From Nonlabens ulvanivorans (lineage in GTDB: Bacteria; Bacteroidota; Bacteroidia; Flavobacteriales; Flavobacteriaceae): 64,000 nt of DNA. A program made the position numbers and the translations under genes. Within the stretch, counting starts at the first letter, position 1. The number at the start of each line of letters is the position of its first letter. The stretch covers positions 1,431,180-1,495,179 of the forward strand of contig NZ_JPJI01000032.1 of assembly GCF_000732625.1 (NCBI RefSeq), written 5' to 3'. The notes beneath the pieces are model-generated. The model searched no databases. It had not been told where the DNA came from and saw only the letters and a program-made list of their open reading frames with translations. This document shows, one piece after another, positions 37,987 through 46,246 of this stretch.

Positions 37987-38625
37987 TTACCTAAATTGTT
38001 CTTTCATTTGATTTCTTTGAGATTCAACAATCCAAGAGTCAAATTTTGTGAAGTTATCTTTTAATTCCGATGTTTCATTACTATACATCAGACATCCTCT
38101 ATCATCATACATCCAAAACCATTTTTGAGTTTTCTTCTCAAAAAAGTAAATTAATTGATGAATGTAAGGTTCGAATCCCATTTCATAATTAGCAATTCCG
38201 TTGAAAATTTTCTCATGAGAAATTTTGTTCCTTTTTCCAGAATATATTGATAGTTTTCCTTCAACCCATTCAATTTCCGTTTCATAGTCAAAATATCGCA
38301 GGGCTAACTTTTCATCATAACTTTCACCTTTAATTTCATTATCATTGAGAATTTCATGAATATAGGCTGAGGTATTATTAAATATTTTGTTACTGAAATC
38401 ATAGATAATTATATAGATTTTAGAGTCTTCTGTAAAATGACTTTCAAAAAGTTCTGATGCTCGAATAGTAGCCTGATTAACGCGTTGTTTTGTTCCGTTC
38501 TCTAAATTATCACCTAATTCAAACCTCAAAAAATATTTAAGTTTACGTTCTAGCGTATTAAAATCCGTTAAATTTACTTCAGATTGCAAATCGTTTAATT
38601 CTTTAAGAAGAGCTTCTTTAATCAT
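37987..38625 (-). CDS. DUF3885-like hypothetical protein
   Basis: The 212-residue soluble protein begins MIKEALLKELNDLQSEVN. The features LKYFLRFELGDNLENGTKQRVNQATIRASELFESHF, KIYIIIYDFSN and, near the end, KTQKWFWMYDDRGCLMYS match my memory of DUF3885, whose hallmark is an aromatic-rich YDDRG motif. It has no signal peptide and no membrane span. It is the first of four minus-strand genes here counting leftward but lies 38 bp after rsmD and could be separate. The function is unknown. Confidence 0.65.
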   Translation of the reverse strand: MIKEALLKELNDLQSEVNLTDFNTLERKLKYFLRFELGDNLENGTKQRVNQATIRASELFESHFTEDSKIYIIIYDFSNKIFNNTSAYIHEILNDNEIKGESYDEKLALRYFDYETEIEWVEGKLSIYSGKRNKISHEKIFNGIANYEMGFEPYIHQLIYFFEKKTQKWFWMYDDRGCLMYSNETSELKDNFTKFDSWIVESQRNQMKEQFR

Positions 38626-38663
38626 TGTAAAACAATGTCTTATTGAAATAAATTAGTTTGATT

Positions 38664-39215
38664 TTATTCTTCCTCATCAGGATTTTCAAAGAAACTAAAT
38701 ACGGTACCACCATATCTTCTAGAACTTTCTAACCACTGATGATTTGAAAGATCAGTATGTTTAGAATGCTCCATGATAAAAATACCACCAGGTACTAAGA
38801 GTTCGTTTTCCATGACTAAGGTTGCAATAGAGTGAAATTGCTCTTCTTCTAGTCCGTATGGTGGATCTGCAAAAATTAAATCATAACTACCTTTATGCTT
38901 TTCTAAAAAACTAAAAGCATCTGCTTTATTGGTATCAATAGGTAGATTTAAAGCGCTTGCTGTTTTTTTTATAAAATCTAGACACGGCTTATGTTGGTCT
39001 ACTGCAAGAATACTAGATGCACCACGACTTCCAAATTCATAACTCATATTACCACTTCCAGCAAATAGCTCTAATACTTTGATACCTGGAATATGCTTGC
39101 GATGCCTTAAAATGTTGAATAGGGCTTCTTTAGACATATCTGTAGTAGGTCTTACTGGTAAATTCTTTGGAGCCTGTATTCTTCTCCCTTTATGTATTCC
39201 TGAAATTATACGCAT
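38664..39215 (-). CDS. rsmD: 16S rRNA (guanine-966 N2)-methyltransferase
   Basis: The 183-residue SAM methyltransferase opens MRIISGIHKGRRIQAPKNLPVRPTTDMSKEALFNIL, the RsmD signature. Motif I is LELFAGSGNMSYEFGSRGA, and the catalytic motif IV is FADPPYG. It modifies 16S rRNA in the small subunit. Its start overlaps the 3' end of the DUF3822 gene by ten bases, so the two are translationally coupled. Confidence 0.95.
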   Translation of the reverse strand: MRIISGIHKGRRIQAPKNLPVRPTTDMSKEALFNILRHRKHIPGIKVLELFAGSGNMSYEFGSRGASSILAVDQHKPCLDFIKKTASALNLPIDTNKADAFSFLEKHKGSYDLIFADPPYGLEEEQFHSIATLVMENELLVPGGIFIMEHSKHTDLSNHQWLESSRRYGGTVFSFFENPDEEE

Positions 39216-39958
39216 AAAATGTCTTCTATATAAGTGTTTGAGTCGATGACGTAGTTAACCTCACGTACATAGGTATAAAGTAAATCGTAAACCGCATCGT
39301 TTTTTGCACTTGCTATAATCTTTAAAGCCATATTCTCAGGATCCAATTGGTTATGCTGTGCGGTAAATAATGTATAGTAGAGAATATCCTCTGCTGCTTG
39401 ATGAGGATAACTATTATGTAATTTCAAATTTCCTTTTTCAAAAATAGTGATATAAAATTGTGACTCTTTTATATCAATGATAACTTCTGACTTGGACAGG
39501 TCATTTCTAGAATAGTGTTTTTGTAAAGCAAGAGTAGAGTAGTGGTAATAATTAAAATCACCATATTTATCAAAAAAGTAATTATTAATATTAGTATAAG
39601 CGATATAAACTGTTTTATAGTCTAATACTTCGATAGCGTCATCCGTACTTATCACATCTGTCTCTAATAGGCGTACATTATACTTTAAGTAATCAGACTG
39701 GTGTTGCTCATCATAAATGCTAGATGGGACACCTGTAAAAATCGGGTGATTATATATTAAAGTGACTTCTTCAAACTGTTGATTTAAATTTACCTCAGTT
39801 TCATAAATATTTTCAATCTCTTGTAGTATTTCAATCGGATTAGACTCATGCTTAAAAGATTTAAGAATGCGATTTTCAATACCCTTTGATGAGTAGATAA
39901 AAAAAGAAAGTCCATCTTGATGAATCAAGACGGACATTTTTTTATGCATTGCAGACAT
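39206..39958 (-). CDS. DUF3822 family protein
   Basis: I place the start at ATG 39958, one base after the stop of the upstream gene, giving MSAMHKKMSVLIHQDGLSFFIYSSKG. The longer frame from 40000 would overlap that gene by 41 bases. The 250-residue product shows the DUF3822 pattern, an actin-like ASKHA-type fold recognised by segments such as DYKTVYIAYTNINNYFFDKYGDF and YYHYSTLALQKHY. DUF3822 commonly lies next to rsmD in Bacteroidota, as here. Its function is unknown. Confidence 0.8.
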   Translation of the reverse strand: MSAMHKKMSVLIHQDGLSFFIYSSKGIENRILKSFKHESNPIEILQEIENIYETEVNLNQQFEEVTLIYNHPIFTGVPSSIYDEQHQSDYLKYNVRLLETDVISTDDAIEVLDYKTVYIAYTNINNYFFDKYGDFNYYHYSTLALQKHYSRNDLSKSEVIIDIKESQFYITIFEKGNLKLHNSYPHQAAEDILYYTLFTAQHNQLDPENMALKIIASAKNDAVYDLLYTYVREVNYVIDSNTYIEDILCV

Positions 39959-39959
39959 A

Positions 39960-40727
39960 TTACTTTGGGCTAGTGGCATATTGTCTAGGCCAGTTTCCAC
40001 TTGTTGTTACTTCAGTTAAGCTTCCTACAACAATTTCTTCTCCAGTAACACCTTCTACAGCTTTAGTTCTTAATTCTTGTTCAAGTAACCTTTCTGGTTG
40101 ATCAAATAAGATATCTGATTTCTTTGCTCTAGCTTCAAATACACTGATGGCATTATCATCATCAAAATAAGTACCTGTTTCCAAAGAAATTTTCCCAGGA
40201 GTTTCAATCTTCTTGCCTTCTGTCGTAAATGAATAGTCTAGTAAAGTAGCAATATCTACGTTTTGGAATAATGAATCTTTCACAGATTTATATCCTAGTG
40301 TATCTGTTACAACAATTTCTTTGTAGTAACCACCATTGTCTGCGTTAAGACCAAAACGTTTGTTCTTATCGCGATCAGCTACAGAGCTATCCCTTCTTTG
40401 TACTAATGCAAATTTTGCAGTGTCTACAAACATTGCAAGTTTATTAATGTCATCTGTATATTTTCCAGTAATTGTTTTATGAGCATTTTCTGCCTCACGT
40501 AATTTAATCAATTGGGCAATTACTTTCTTATATCTTTCTTCTTTTACTTTTTCAAACTTTACCGGAGCTGCTATTGAATCAAATAGTTCATATCCAAAGT
40601 AGCCAATCAATGCTAATAAGAACACTATAATAACAATATGTAATTTCTTAGGTAATTTATTAATTAGAAAAGCTAGTCCTACTAATGCTAAAATTCCTAA
40701 TACTATTGATGTAATGAGAGCAGTCAT
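39960..40727 (-). CDS. Conserved two-helix membrane protein
   Basis: The 255-residue product has two N-terminal membrane helices (LITSIVLGILALVGLAFLI and LHIVIIVFLLALIGYFGYELF) and a long soluble region after them (KVKEERYKKVIAQLIKLREAENAHKTITGKYTDDINKLAMFVD), probably periplasmic. The segment QLIKLREAENAHKTITGKYTDDINKL resembles the pilin-like domain of secreted competence or T2SS proteins, but the match is too weak to name. It is first in an operon with DUF3822 and rsmD. The function is unknown. Confidence 0.75.
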   Translation of the reverse strand: MTALITSIVLGILALVGLAFLINKLPKKLHIVIIVFLLALIGYFGYELFDSIAAPVKFEKVKEERYKKVIAQLIKLREAENAHKTITGKYTDDINKLAMFVDTAKFALVQRRDSSVADRDKNKRFGLNADNGGYYKEIVVTDTLGYKSVKDSLFQNVDIATLLDYSFTTEGKKIETPGKISLETGTYFDDDNAISVFEARAKKSDILFDQPERLLEQELRTKAVEGVTGEEIVVGSLTEVTTSGNWPRQYATSPK

Positions 40728-40753
40728 ATTTTTTAAAATAATTATCTTGGTTT

Positions 40754-40761
40754 CAAAGCTA
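40754..40761 (-). promoter_or_regulatory. -7 promoter element (TAGCTTTG)
   Basis: An exact TAnnTTTG match on the minus strand, 26 bases before the start of the membrane protein that heads the DUF3822-rsmD operon. Confidence 0.5.
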
Positions 40762-40846
40762 ACAAATCTACAATATTTTTTGACTCATCCTAGCGTCACA
40801 TTTCAAATTTGAGTTAAGTTTATCATCAGGTTTTCACCAATAATTC

Positions 40847-42274
40847 ATGACTGCAGCAGAATATTACAAAATAATACACACCGATTTTCCTTTTGTCCCT
40901 ACAAATGAGCAAGATAGAGCGCTTGAAGAGCTCTCTTCTTTTGTCATTGATAAAGATAAGGACAGACTATTTTTATTAAAAGGATATGCCGGAACAGGAA
41001 AAACGACTATAATTAGTGCCATTGTTAAGAATATATGGAAAGCCAAAATGAGTTGTGTGCTGCTTGCACCTACAGGTCGAGCGGCAAAAGTAATTAGTAG
41101 TTATAGTAATAAAACGGCTAGTACGATACATCGTGAAATTTATTATCCCAAAGCACAAGGTAAAGGTGGAAATGTAGAGTTTACCTTAAAACAAAATAAG
41201 CATCGTAATTCCTTATTTATAGTAGATGAGTCTTCAATGATACCTGATGTTGCTAGTGAGAACAAAATGTTTGGTGGTAATGGTTCTTTACTAGATGACT
41301 TAATTGAGTATGTATATTCTGGTATAGGTTGCATTCTTCTCTTAATAGGAGATACAGCTCAATTACCACCTGTAAAACTAGACGTTTCCCCTGCTTTAGA
41401 ACCTACTCTATTAGAACAACGTTATTTAAAAGAGGTTACTTGTATTGAACTGGATGAGGTAAAGCGACAAGAAAAGGATTCTGGCATATTGCTAAATGCT
41501 ACACGTATTAGAAATCATATAGAAGAACTAGATAACGACTTCAAATTTGATGTAGACCCATTTATTGATATTAATAGACTTATCGATGGTCACGAGATTA
41601 TGGAGGCTATTCAAACAGCTTATGACACTCAAGGACATGAGGAAACTGCCATTATCGTTAGGTCTAATAAAAGAGCAAATTTATATAATCAACAAATTCG
41701 GTCTAGGATTCTTTTTCGCGAAAGCGAACTAGCATCTGGCGACTACCTTATGGTGGTAAAAAACAATTACCACTGGTTAAAGCCCAGTAGTGCTGCTGGT
41801 TTTATAGCAAATGGAGATATTATAGAAATTTTAGAAATTTATAATTTTAAAAATATTTATGGCTTCAGATTTGCAGAGGTAAAGGTGCGTATGGTAGATT
41901 ATCCAGATGAAAAACCTTTTGAAACAGTACTATTGCTTGATACACTCGAGTCAGAATCTCCATCTTTAACTTATGATGATTCAAATAAACTATATCAAGA
42001 AGTGAGAATGGATTATCTTAAGTTACCAAAATGGAAACAATATAAAGAGATTAAAGAAAACCCGTTTTTTAATGCGCTACAAGTTAAATTCTCCTATGCA
42101 ATAACTTGTCATAAATCACAAGGTGGACAATGGGAAAATGTGATAGTAGAACAACCATATTTACCAGATGGTCCATCAAAGGATTATTTGCGCTGGTTGT
42201 ATACCGCTGTGACGCGTGCCAAAACAAATTTGTATCTTATAGGCTTTAATAAGGATTATTTTATAGAATCATAA
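40847..42274 (+). CDS. RecD-like superfamily 1B DNA helicase
   Basis: The 475-residue product has Walker A KGYAGTGKTT (45-54), Walker B-like LFIVDESSMIPD, motif III LLIGDTAQLPPV, and the UvrD_C_2 end KFSYAITCHKSQGGQWENVIV plus WLYTAVTRAKTNLYLIGF. It belongs to the small AAA_30/RecD-like helicases and lacks the N-terminal helix-hairpin region of full RecD2. No recB or recC is near. A degenerate copy of the iterated palindrome (41712-41725) is read as LFRESE around residue 290, in the loop before helicase motif IV-type sequence. It heads a plus-strand operon through kdsB. Confidence 0.88.
   Translation: MTAAEYYKIIHTDFPFVPTNEQDRALEELSSFVIDKDKDRLFLLKGYAGTGKTTIISAIVKNIWKAKMSCVLLAPTGRAAKVISSYSNKTASTIHREIYYPKAQGKGGNVEFTLKQNKHRNSLFIVDESSMIPDVASENKMFGGNGSLLDDLIEYVYSGIGCILLLIGDTAQLPPVKLDVSPALEPTLLEQRYLKEVTCIELDEVKRQEKDSGILLNATRIRNHIEELDNDFKFDVDPFIDINRLIDGHEIMEAIQTAYDTQGHEETAIIVRSNKRANLYNQQIRSRILFRESELASGDYLMVVKNNYHWLKPSSAAGFIANGDIIEILEIYNFKNIYGFRFAEVKVRMVDYPDEKPFETVLLLDTLESESPSLTYDDSNKLYQEVRMDYLKLPKWKQYKEIKENPFFNALQVKFSYAITCHKSQGGQWENVIVEQPYLPDGPSKDYLRWLYTAVTRAKTNLYLIGFNKDYFIES
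41712..41726. repeat. Iterated palindrome, half-degenerate copy in the RecD-like gene
   Basis: TTTTTCGCGAAAGCG, with the right half intact and two changes in the left. Read in frame as Phe-Arg-Glu-Ser (290-293), a different frame from the AFAKA copies. Confidence 0.7.
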
Positions 42275-42276
42275 CC

Positions 42277-42879
42277 ATGGAATGGATTACATCAAATTTT
42301 GAAATTTTTGTCAGTATATGCCTGGGAATAGGACTTTCTGCTAGTGCTGGATTTAGAGTTTTTGTACCGCTTTTATTTTTAAGTATCGCGGCTTACATGG
42401 GTATGGTACCGCTTAATCCAGATTGGGCTTGGGCAGGTAGTTTAAGCGCAGTTCTCATACTAGGTGTTGCAGCGATTGTAGAGTTAATGGCTTATTATAT
42501 ACCTTATGTAGATAACTTATTAGACACTATCACCGTACCGCTAGCGGCCATTGCTGGTACTGCAGTTATGGTAAGTGTAGTAGGAGATTTAGATCCTGTA
42601 TACACCTGGACACTAGCGATTATTGCAGGTGGTGGAACTGCAGCAAGTGTAGCTAGCACTGCTGGTGCTGCTCGTTTAACCAGTACAGCAACCACTGGTG
42701 GTATAGGTAATCCTGTAATAAGTACTGCCGAGGCAGGTTTTAGTGGTATTCTAAGCTTTCTTTCTTTAATAGCACCTATTTTTGCAGCAGTAATTGTTGT
42801 GTTGATTTTTATTGCAATTAGAAAACTGTACAAGAAGTTATTTAAGAAAAAACCGCTTCCGCGAAAGCCGATTTCATAA
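42277..42879 (+). CDS. DUF4126 membrane protein
   Basis: The 200-residue product has several hydrophobic helices rich in Gly and Ala: ICLGIGLSASAGFRVFVPLLFLSIAAYMG, AVLILGVAAIVELMAYY, VMVSVVGDLDP, IIAGGGTAASVASTAGAARLTSTATTGGIGNPVISTAEAGFSGIL and IFAAVIVVLIFIAIRKLY. These match DUF4126. It starts two bases after the helicase stop. The C-terminal PLPRKPIS is encoded by a one-mismatch copy of the iterated palindrome (42855-42868), so the repeat forms the protein's tail. Function unknown. Confidence 0.82.
   Translation: MEWITSNFEIFVSICLGIGLSASAGFRVFVPLLFLSIAAYMGMVPLNPDWAWAGSLSAVLILGVAAIVELMAYYIPYVDNLLDTITVPLAAIAGTAVMVSVVGDLDPVYTWTLAIIAGGGTAASVASTAGAARLTSTATTGGIGNPVISTAEAGFSGILSFLSLIAPIFAAVIVVLIFIAIRKLYKKLFKKKPLPRKPIS
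42855..42868. repeat. Iterated palindrome, one-mismatch copy in the DUF4126 gene
   Basis: GCTTCCGCGAAAGC, one change from the core, within the last few codons (LPRKP, residues 194-198). Confidence 0.75.
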
Positions 42880-42894
42880 ACCATTCAACATATA

Positions 42895-43359
42895 ATGTCT
42901 GTACTAAAAGGTCGAAAGTCTTCGGTATTAAGATTTGATACTGAAAAACAAATATTAAGCATTGAAGACCACTTAAGGTCTTATCGAATGATGCAAATAG
43001 TATTATTGTGTTCATCAATTTTATGGTGTACAGTGATTATTATAAATGATATTTCCTCTTTCTGGTTAGGGTTTTTAATAGGATCTTATATTGCAGTAGC
43101 TCTATTTGCAATCTATTATTATCTCTTTAAGTCATCAGTTGTTAAATCAATTCCATTTAATGAAATTGAAGAATTGATTTCCATAACGTTATTCTCTAAA
43201 AATGATAGACGTTTAACTTTAAAACTGAAATCAGCACGATATAGAAACCTTATTATAATGAATCAATCTGATATTAATTTAATCATAGACTCTTTTAAAG
43301 AGATGGCTATTACGGTAAGGGAACGTACCACTTTCAATTTATTACCACTTAATTTTTAA
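42895..43359 (+). CDS. Two-helix membrane protein with PH-like cytosolic domain
   Basis: The 154-residue product has two adjacent membrane helices (MQIVLLCSSILWCTVIIIND and FWLGFLIGSYIAVALFAIYYYLF) and then a strand-rich domain (VVKSIPFNEIEELISITLFSKNDRRLTLKLKSARYRNLIIM). The layout resembles small bacterial PH-domain membrane proteins; the gene at 57575-58027 has a similar plan without obvious identity. It lies 15 bp after the DUF4126 gene in the same operon. The function is unknown. Confidence 0.65.
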   Translation: MSVLKGRKSSVLRFDTEKQILSIEDHLRSYRMMQIVLLCSSILWCTVIIINDISSFWLGFLIGSYIAVALFAIYYYLFKSSVVKSIPFNEIEELISITLFSKNDRRLTLKLKSARYRNLIIMNQSDINLIIDSFKEMAITVRERTTFNLLPLNF

Positions 43360-43362
43360 TTC

Positions 43363-44106
43363 ATGAGTTTAAAAGTTATTGCTGTAATACCAGCACGATA
43401 TGAAGCAAGTAGATTTCCAGCAAAATTGATGCAAGATCTATGCGGTAAGTCTGTCATAGTAAGAACTTATGAGGCTGCGCTAGCTACAAATCTTTTTGAT
43501 CAGGTAATTGTGGCTACGGATAGTTCAATTATATTTAAAGAGATTACAGATCATGGTGGTAAGGCTGTAATGAGCAAAAAGCAACATGATTGTGGTAGTG
43601 ATCGTATTGCCGAGGCTGTTGAAAATATAGACGCAGATATTATCATCAATGTGCAAGGTGATGAGCCATTTACTAATCAGGCAGATTTAAAAAAATTGCT
43701 AGAAGTATTTGAAAATGATGATGATGAGACAATAGCTCTAGCTTCATTAATGCATGAGTTAAAAGAAGAGAAAGACATTCATAACTCTAATAATGTTAAG
43801 GTTATTACTGATTTATCAGGTAACGCTATCTATTTTTCTCGTAGTCCAATCCCATTTAATAGAGCAACTGACGTAGAGGTGCCAGTATATAAACATATAG
43901 GGATTTATGCATTTAGAAAAGCGGCATTGATTGATTTTTACAATTCTAGTGCAACACCATTAGAATTAAAAGAGAAGATAGAGTGCTTAAGGTATCTCGA
44001 GCATGGTAAAAAAATAAGCATGATCATTACTGACCATGCTAGTATAGGTATCGATACACCATCAGATTTAGATGCAGCTAGACAAATGTGGTTAAGTATT
44101 AATTAG
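43363..44106 (+). CDS. kdsB: 3-deoxy-manno-octulosonate cytidylyltransferase
   Basis: The 247-residue enzyme activates KDO as CMP-KDO for lipopolysaccharide. Family markers are IPARYEASRFPAKLMQDLCGKSVIVRTYEAA, TDSSIIFKEI, HDCGSDRIAEAV, IINVQGDEPF and YFSRSPIPFNR. Length is typical. It starts three bases after the previous gene and is the last of the helicase-DUF4126 operon. No other KDO genes are in the window. Confidence 0.96.
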   Translation: MSLKVIAVIPARYEASRFPAKLMQDLCGKSVIVRTYEAALATNLFDQVIVATDSSIIFKEITDHGGKAVMSKKQHDCGSDRIAEAVENIDADIIINVQGDEPFTNQADLKKLLEVFENDDDETIALASLMHELKEEKDIHNSNNVKVITDLSGNAIYFSRSPIPFNRATDVEVPVYKHIGIYAFRKAALIDFYNSSATPLELKEKIECLRYLEHGKKISMIITDHASIGIDTPSDLDAARQMWLSIN

Positions 44107-44108
44107 GT

Positions 44109-44426
44109 TTAAATACTAATTCCCACAGGTAGCATTTCCTTAAATTCATGACGATTGCGTCGAACAAATCCAGCTATTTTAGGATGTGTAGGTACTACTT
44201 TAATTTTCTTTTCATCTCTAATGTTAAGAAATACAGCTCTTAAAAATTCATTTTTAAAATCAGCATCATCTTCTAAAGACTCTGGAATGATAAATTTAGT
44301 CAAGAAAATTTTTCGCTCTTGTTGAGAATATTCAATTTTTGCTAAATCTCCATTTTTGGTACATTCATACTGACGTAAAAAGGTGTTGTCAGTAATTTCA
44401 ATCGTAGTTGATGTTTCCATTTTCAT
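44109..44426 (-). CDS. Small GNAT-like N-acetyltransferase (YidJ/Gcn5-type)
   Basis: The 105-residue product lines up with the short GNAT_2 family: a strand pair CTKNGDLAKIEYSQQERKIFLTKFIIPESL, a helix DFKNEFLRAVFLNIRDEKKIKVVPTHPKIAGFVRRNRHEFKEML. The usual acetyl-CoA loop (Q/RxxGxG/A) is replaced by DDADFKNEF, so catalytic activity is doubtful. It is cytosolic. It converges with kdsB with two bases between stop codons. The assignment is based on the overall pattern, not on a complete active site. Confidence 0.6.
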   Translation of the reverse strand: MKMETSTTIEITDNTFLRQYECTKNGDLAKIEYSQQERKIFLTKFIIPESLEDDADFKNEFLRAVFLNIRDEKKIKVVPTHPKIAGFVRRNRHEFKEMLPVGISI

Positions 44427-44606
44427 TCTTTTTAACTCCTAAATATGATTAGGTATATTCACTAAAGGATAAGTTTATTAAAACTTTGTGGTTGATTAGT
44501 GAAAGCATAAAAATTGCTCTTATTAACTTTGTAAAGATACTTTAAAATAACATTTTCTTAATCATAGCATCTGTTAAAACATTGATTATAAATCTATTCT
44601 TAAAAT

Positions 44607-45254
44607 ATGATTCCTGTTTACTTTATGCCTGGTATGGCTGCGTCTGATTTGATATTTGAGAATATTAAGCTTCCACCAGAACAATTTGAAATGTTTTTTA
44701 TGCACTGGATCATTCCTGAAAAAAATGAGCCTTTAAAGAATTATGTTACACGTTTAATAAAACAAATCCATCATGAAAACCCTGTGGTTATAGGAGTCTC
44801 ATTTGGTGGTATCATTGTTCAAGAGATTGCAAAACAAATTATAGTACGTAAAACCATTATCATTTCTAGTGCAAAAAGTAACAGCGAGTTCCCTAGACGT
44901 ATGCATTTTAGCAAAGTCACTAAGCTTCATAAGATCGTGCCTACTCGTCTTTTTGAAAATATGGATTCTTTAGTTAAGTATACCTTTGGAATTGCACCTA
45001 AAAAGCTTGAGCTGTACAAGAAATATTTATCAGTTAATGATAGACGTTATCTAGATTGGGCACTGGATACGATAATCAACTGGGATCAACAAGATATGCC
45101 TGAAGATGTAATACATATTCATGGAGATAAAGACCCGATTTTCCCCATCAAATACATAAATAATGTAACTATAGTACCAGATGGAACTCATATAATGATT
45201 ATTAATAGATTCCGCTGGTTTAATGATAACTTACCTCAAATCATTTCACAATAA
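44607..45254 (+). CDS. Alpha/beta hydrolase
   Basis: The 215-residue product carries the nucleophile elbow GVSFGGIIVQE (GxSxG), an aspartate in HIHGDKDPIFP and a histidine in VPDGTHIMIIN, in the order Ser-Asp-His of the alpha/beta-hydrolase fold. There is no signal peptide and the lid is short. Substrate is unknown. A TAACTTTG element at 44524-44531 could be its promoter but lies 76 bp upstream. It precedes the envelope gene series. Confidence 0.85.
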   Translation: MIPVYFMPGMAASDLIFENIKLPPEQFEMFFMHWIIPEKNEPLKNYVTRLIKQIHHENPVVIGVSFGGIIVQEIAKQIIVRKTIIISSAKSNSEFPRRMHFSKVTKLHKIVPTRLFENMDSLVKYTFGIAPKKLELYKKYLSVNDRRYLDWALDTIINWDQQDMPEDVIHIHGDKDPIFPIKYINNVTIVPDGTHIMIINRFRWFNDNLPQIISQ

Positions 45255-45305
45255 CAGTTTTAGACTCAATGGGATTCCCTTATATTTAAACCAAAAATAG
45301 AACGC

Positions 45306-46244
45306 ATGAAAAAGATATTATTAGGAGCAGGAATAGTAGTCGTTTTATTGCTAGCAGTAAGTGCTGTGCAACAAAACTCTAGTCTTCAAGAAATGGAGCC
45401 TATGAAGACTCCAGAGTTAAAAGATCCATCACGAGTGGGCGATTATGGAGTATATGCGTTAGAGCTTCCTAAAACATTAGATTTTGCAGGAGAATCTGTA
45501 CCCTTACATCATCCTGATATTAAAGAGCGTGCAGACCGTGAATTTTTAGTAAATACCTACTGGCAATCTAACGGAATCATGCTAGTTAAAAAATCAAAAA
45601 AATATTTTCCTGTTATAGAAGCTATACTGGCAGAAGAAGGAATCCCAGATGACTTTAAATATCTAGCGGTTATTGAGAGTGGTCTCGATAATGTAAAGTC
45701 ACCTGCAGGAGCTAGTGGTTTCTGGCAAATAATGAGCGCAACTGGTAAAGAATTGGACTTAGAAGTAAATAGTAATGTAGATGAACGTTACCACCTAGAG
45801 AAAGCCACACGCGCTGCTTGTAAATACTTAAAGGATAGTAAAGAAAGAATGGGAACATGGACACTTGCTGCTGCTGCCTATAATGCGGGAAATGCTGGAA
45901 TAAATCGCGAGTTAGAGCGACAACAAGCAACTTCTTATTATGATTTATTGCTAGGACAGGAGACAGGTAGATATGTGTTTAGGATTCTAGCGTTAAAAGA
46001 AATTCTTAAAAGTCCAGAAAGCTTTGGTTTTAATGTGGAGCCTGAGCAATACTATTACCAAGTACCTACTAAAAAAATCTTAGTGGATTATGAGATTGAT
46101 GATTTAGCAGCTTTCGCGAAAGCGAACTCTATAAACTATAAAATTTTAAAAATCCATAATCCATGGTTGAGAGAAAATAAGTTGAATAACAAGTCTGGGA
46201 AATTATACGAAATTGAAATTCCAGAAAATGGTTACTACGACTAG
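45306..46244 (+). CDS. Membrane-anchored lytic transglycosylase
   Basis: The 312-residue product has an N-terminal membrane helix (MKKILLGAGIVVVLLLAVSAV) and an SLT domain: catalytic Glu in FKYLAVIESGLDNVKSPAGASGFWQIMSATG, then DERYHLEKATRAACKYLKDSKERMGTWTLAAAAYNAGNAGINREL. It cleaves glycan strands to anhydromuropeptides. The C-terminus has a short LysM-like tail (LVDYEIDDLAAFAKANSINYKILKIHNPWL). The iterated palindrome encodes AFAKA at residues 269-273 in that tail. It lies two bases before the cardiolipin synthase gene. Confidence 0.92.
   Translation: MKKILLGAGIVVVLLLAVSAVQQNSSLQEMEPMKTPELKDPSRVGDYGVYALELPKTLDFAGESVPLHHPDIKERADREFLVNTYWQSNGIMLVKKSKKYFPVIEAILAEEGIPDDFKYLAVIESGLDNVKSPAGASGFWQIMSATGKELDLEVNSNVDERYHLEKATRAACKYLKDSKERMGTWTLAAAAYNAGNAGINRELERQQATSYYDLLLGQETGRYVFRILALKEILKSPESFGFNVEPEQYYYQVPTKKILVDYEIDDLAAFAKANSINYKILKIHNPWLRENKLNNKSGKLYEIEIPENGYYD
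46110..46123. repeat. Iterated palindrome inside the lytic transglycosylase gene
   Basis: Perfect 14-bp core GCTTTCGCGAAAGC, read in frame as Ala-Phe-Ala-Lys-Ala. Confidence 0.93.
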
Positions 46245-46246
46245 TT

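Noticed and set aside
42504-42884. Long antisense frame opposite the DUF4126 gene (126 codons)
   Set aside because: The low-complexity Ala/Val/Thr content mirrors the Gly/Ala-rich membrane gene on the plus strand; no independent support.
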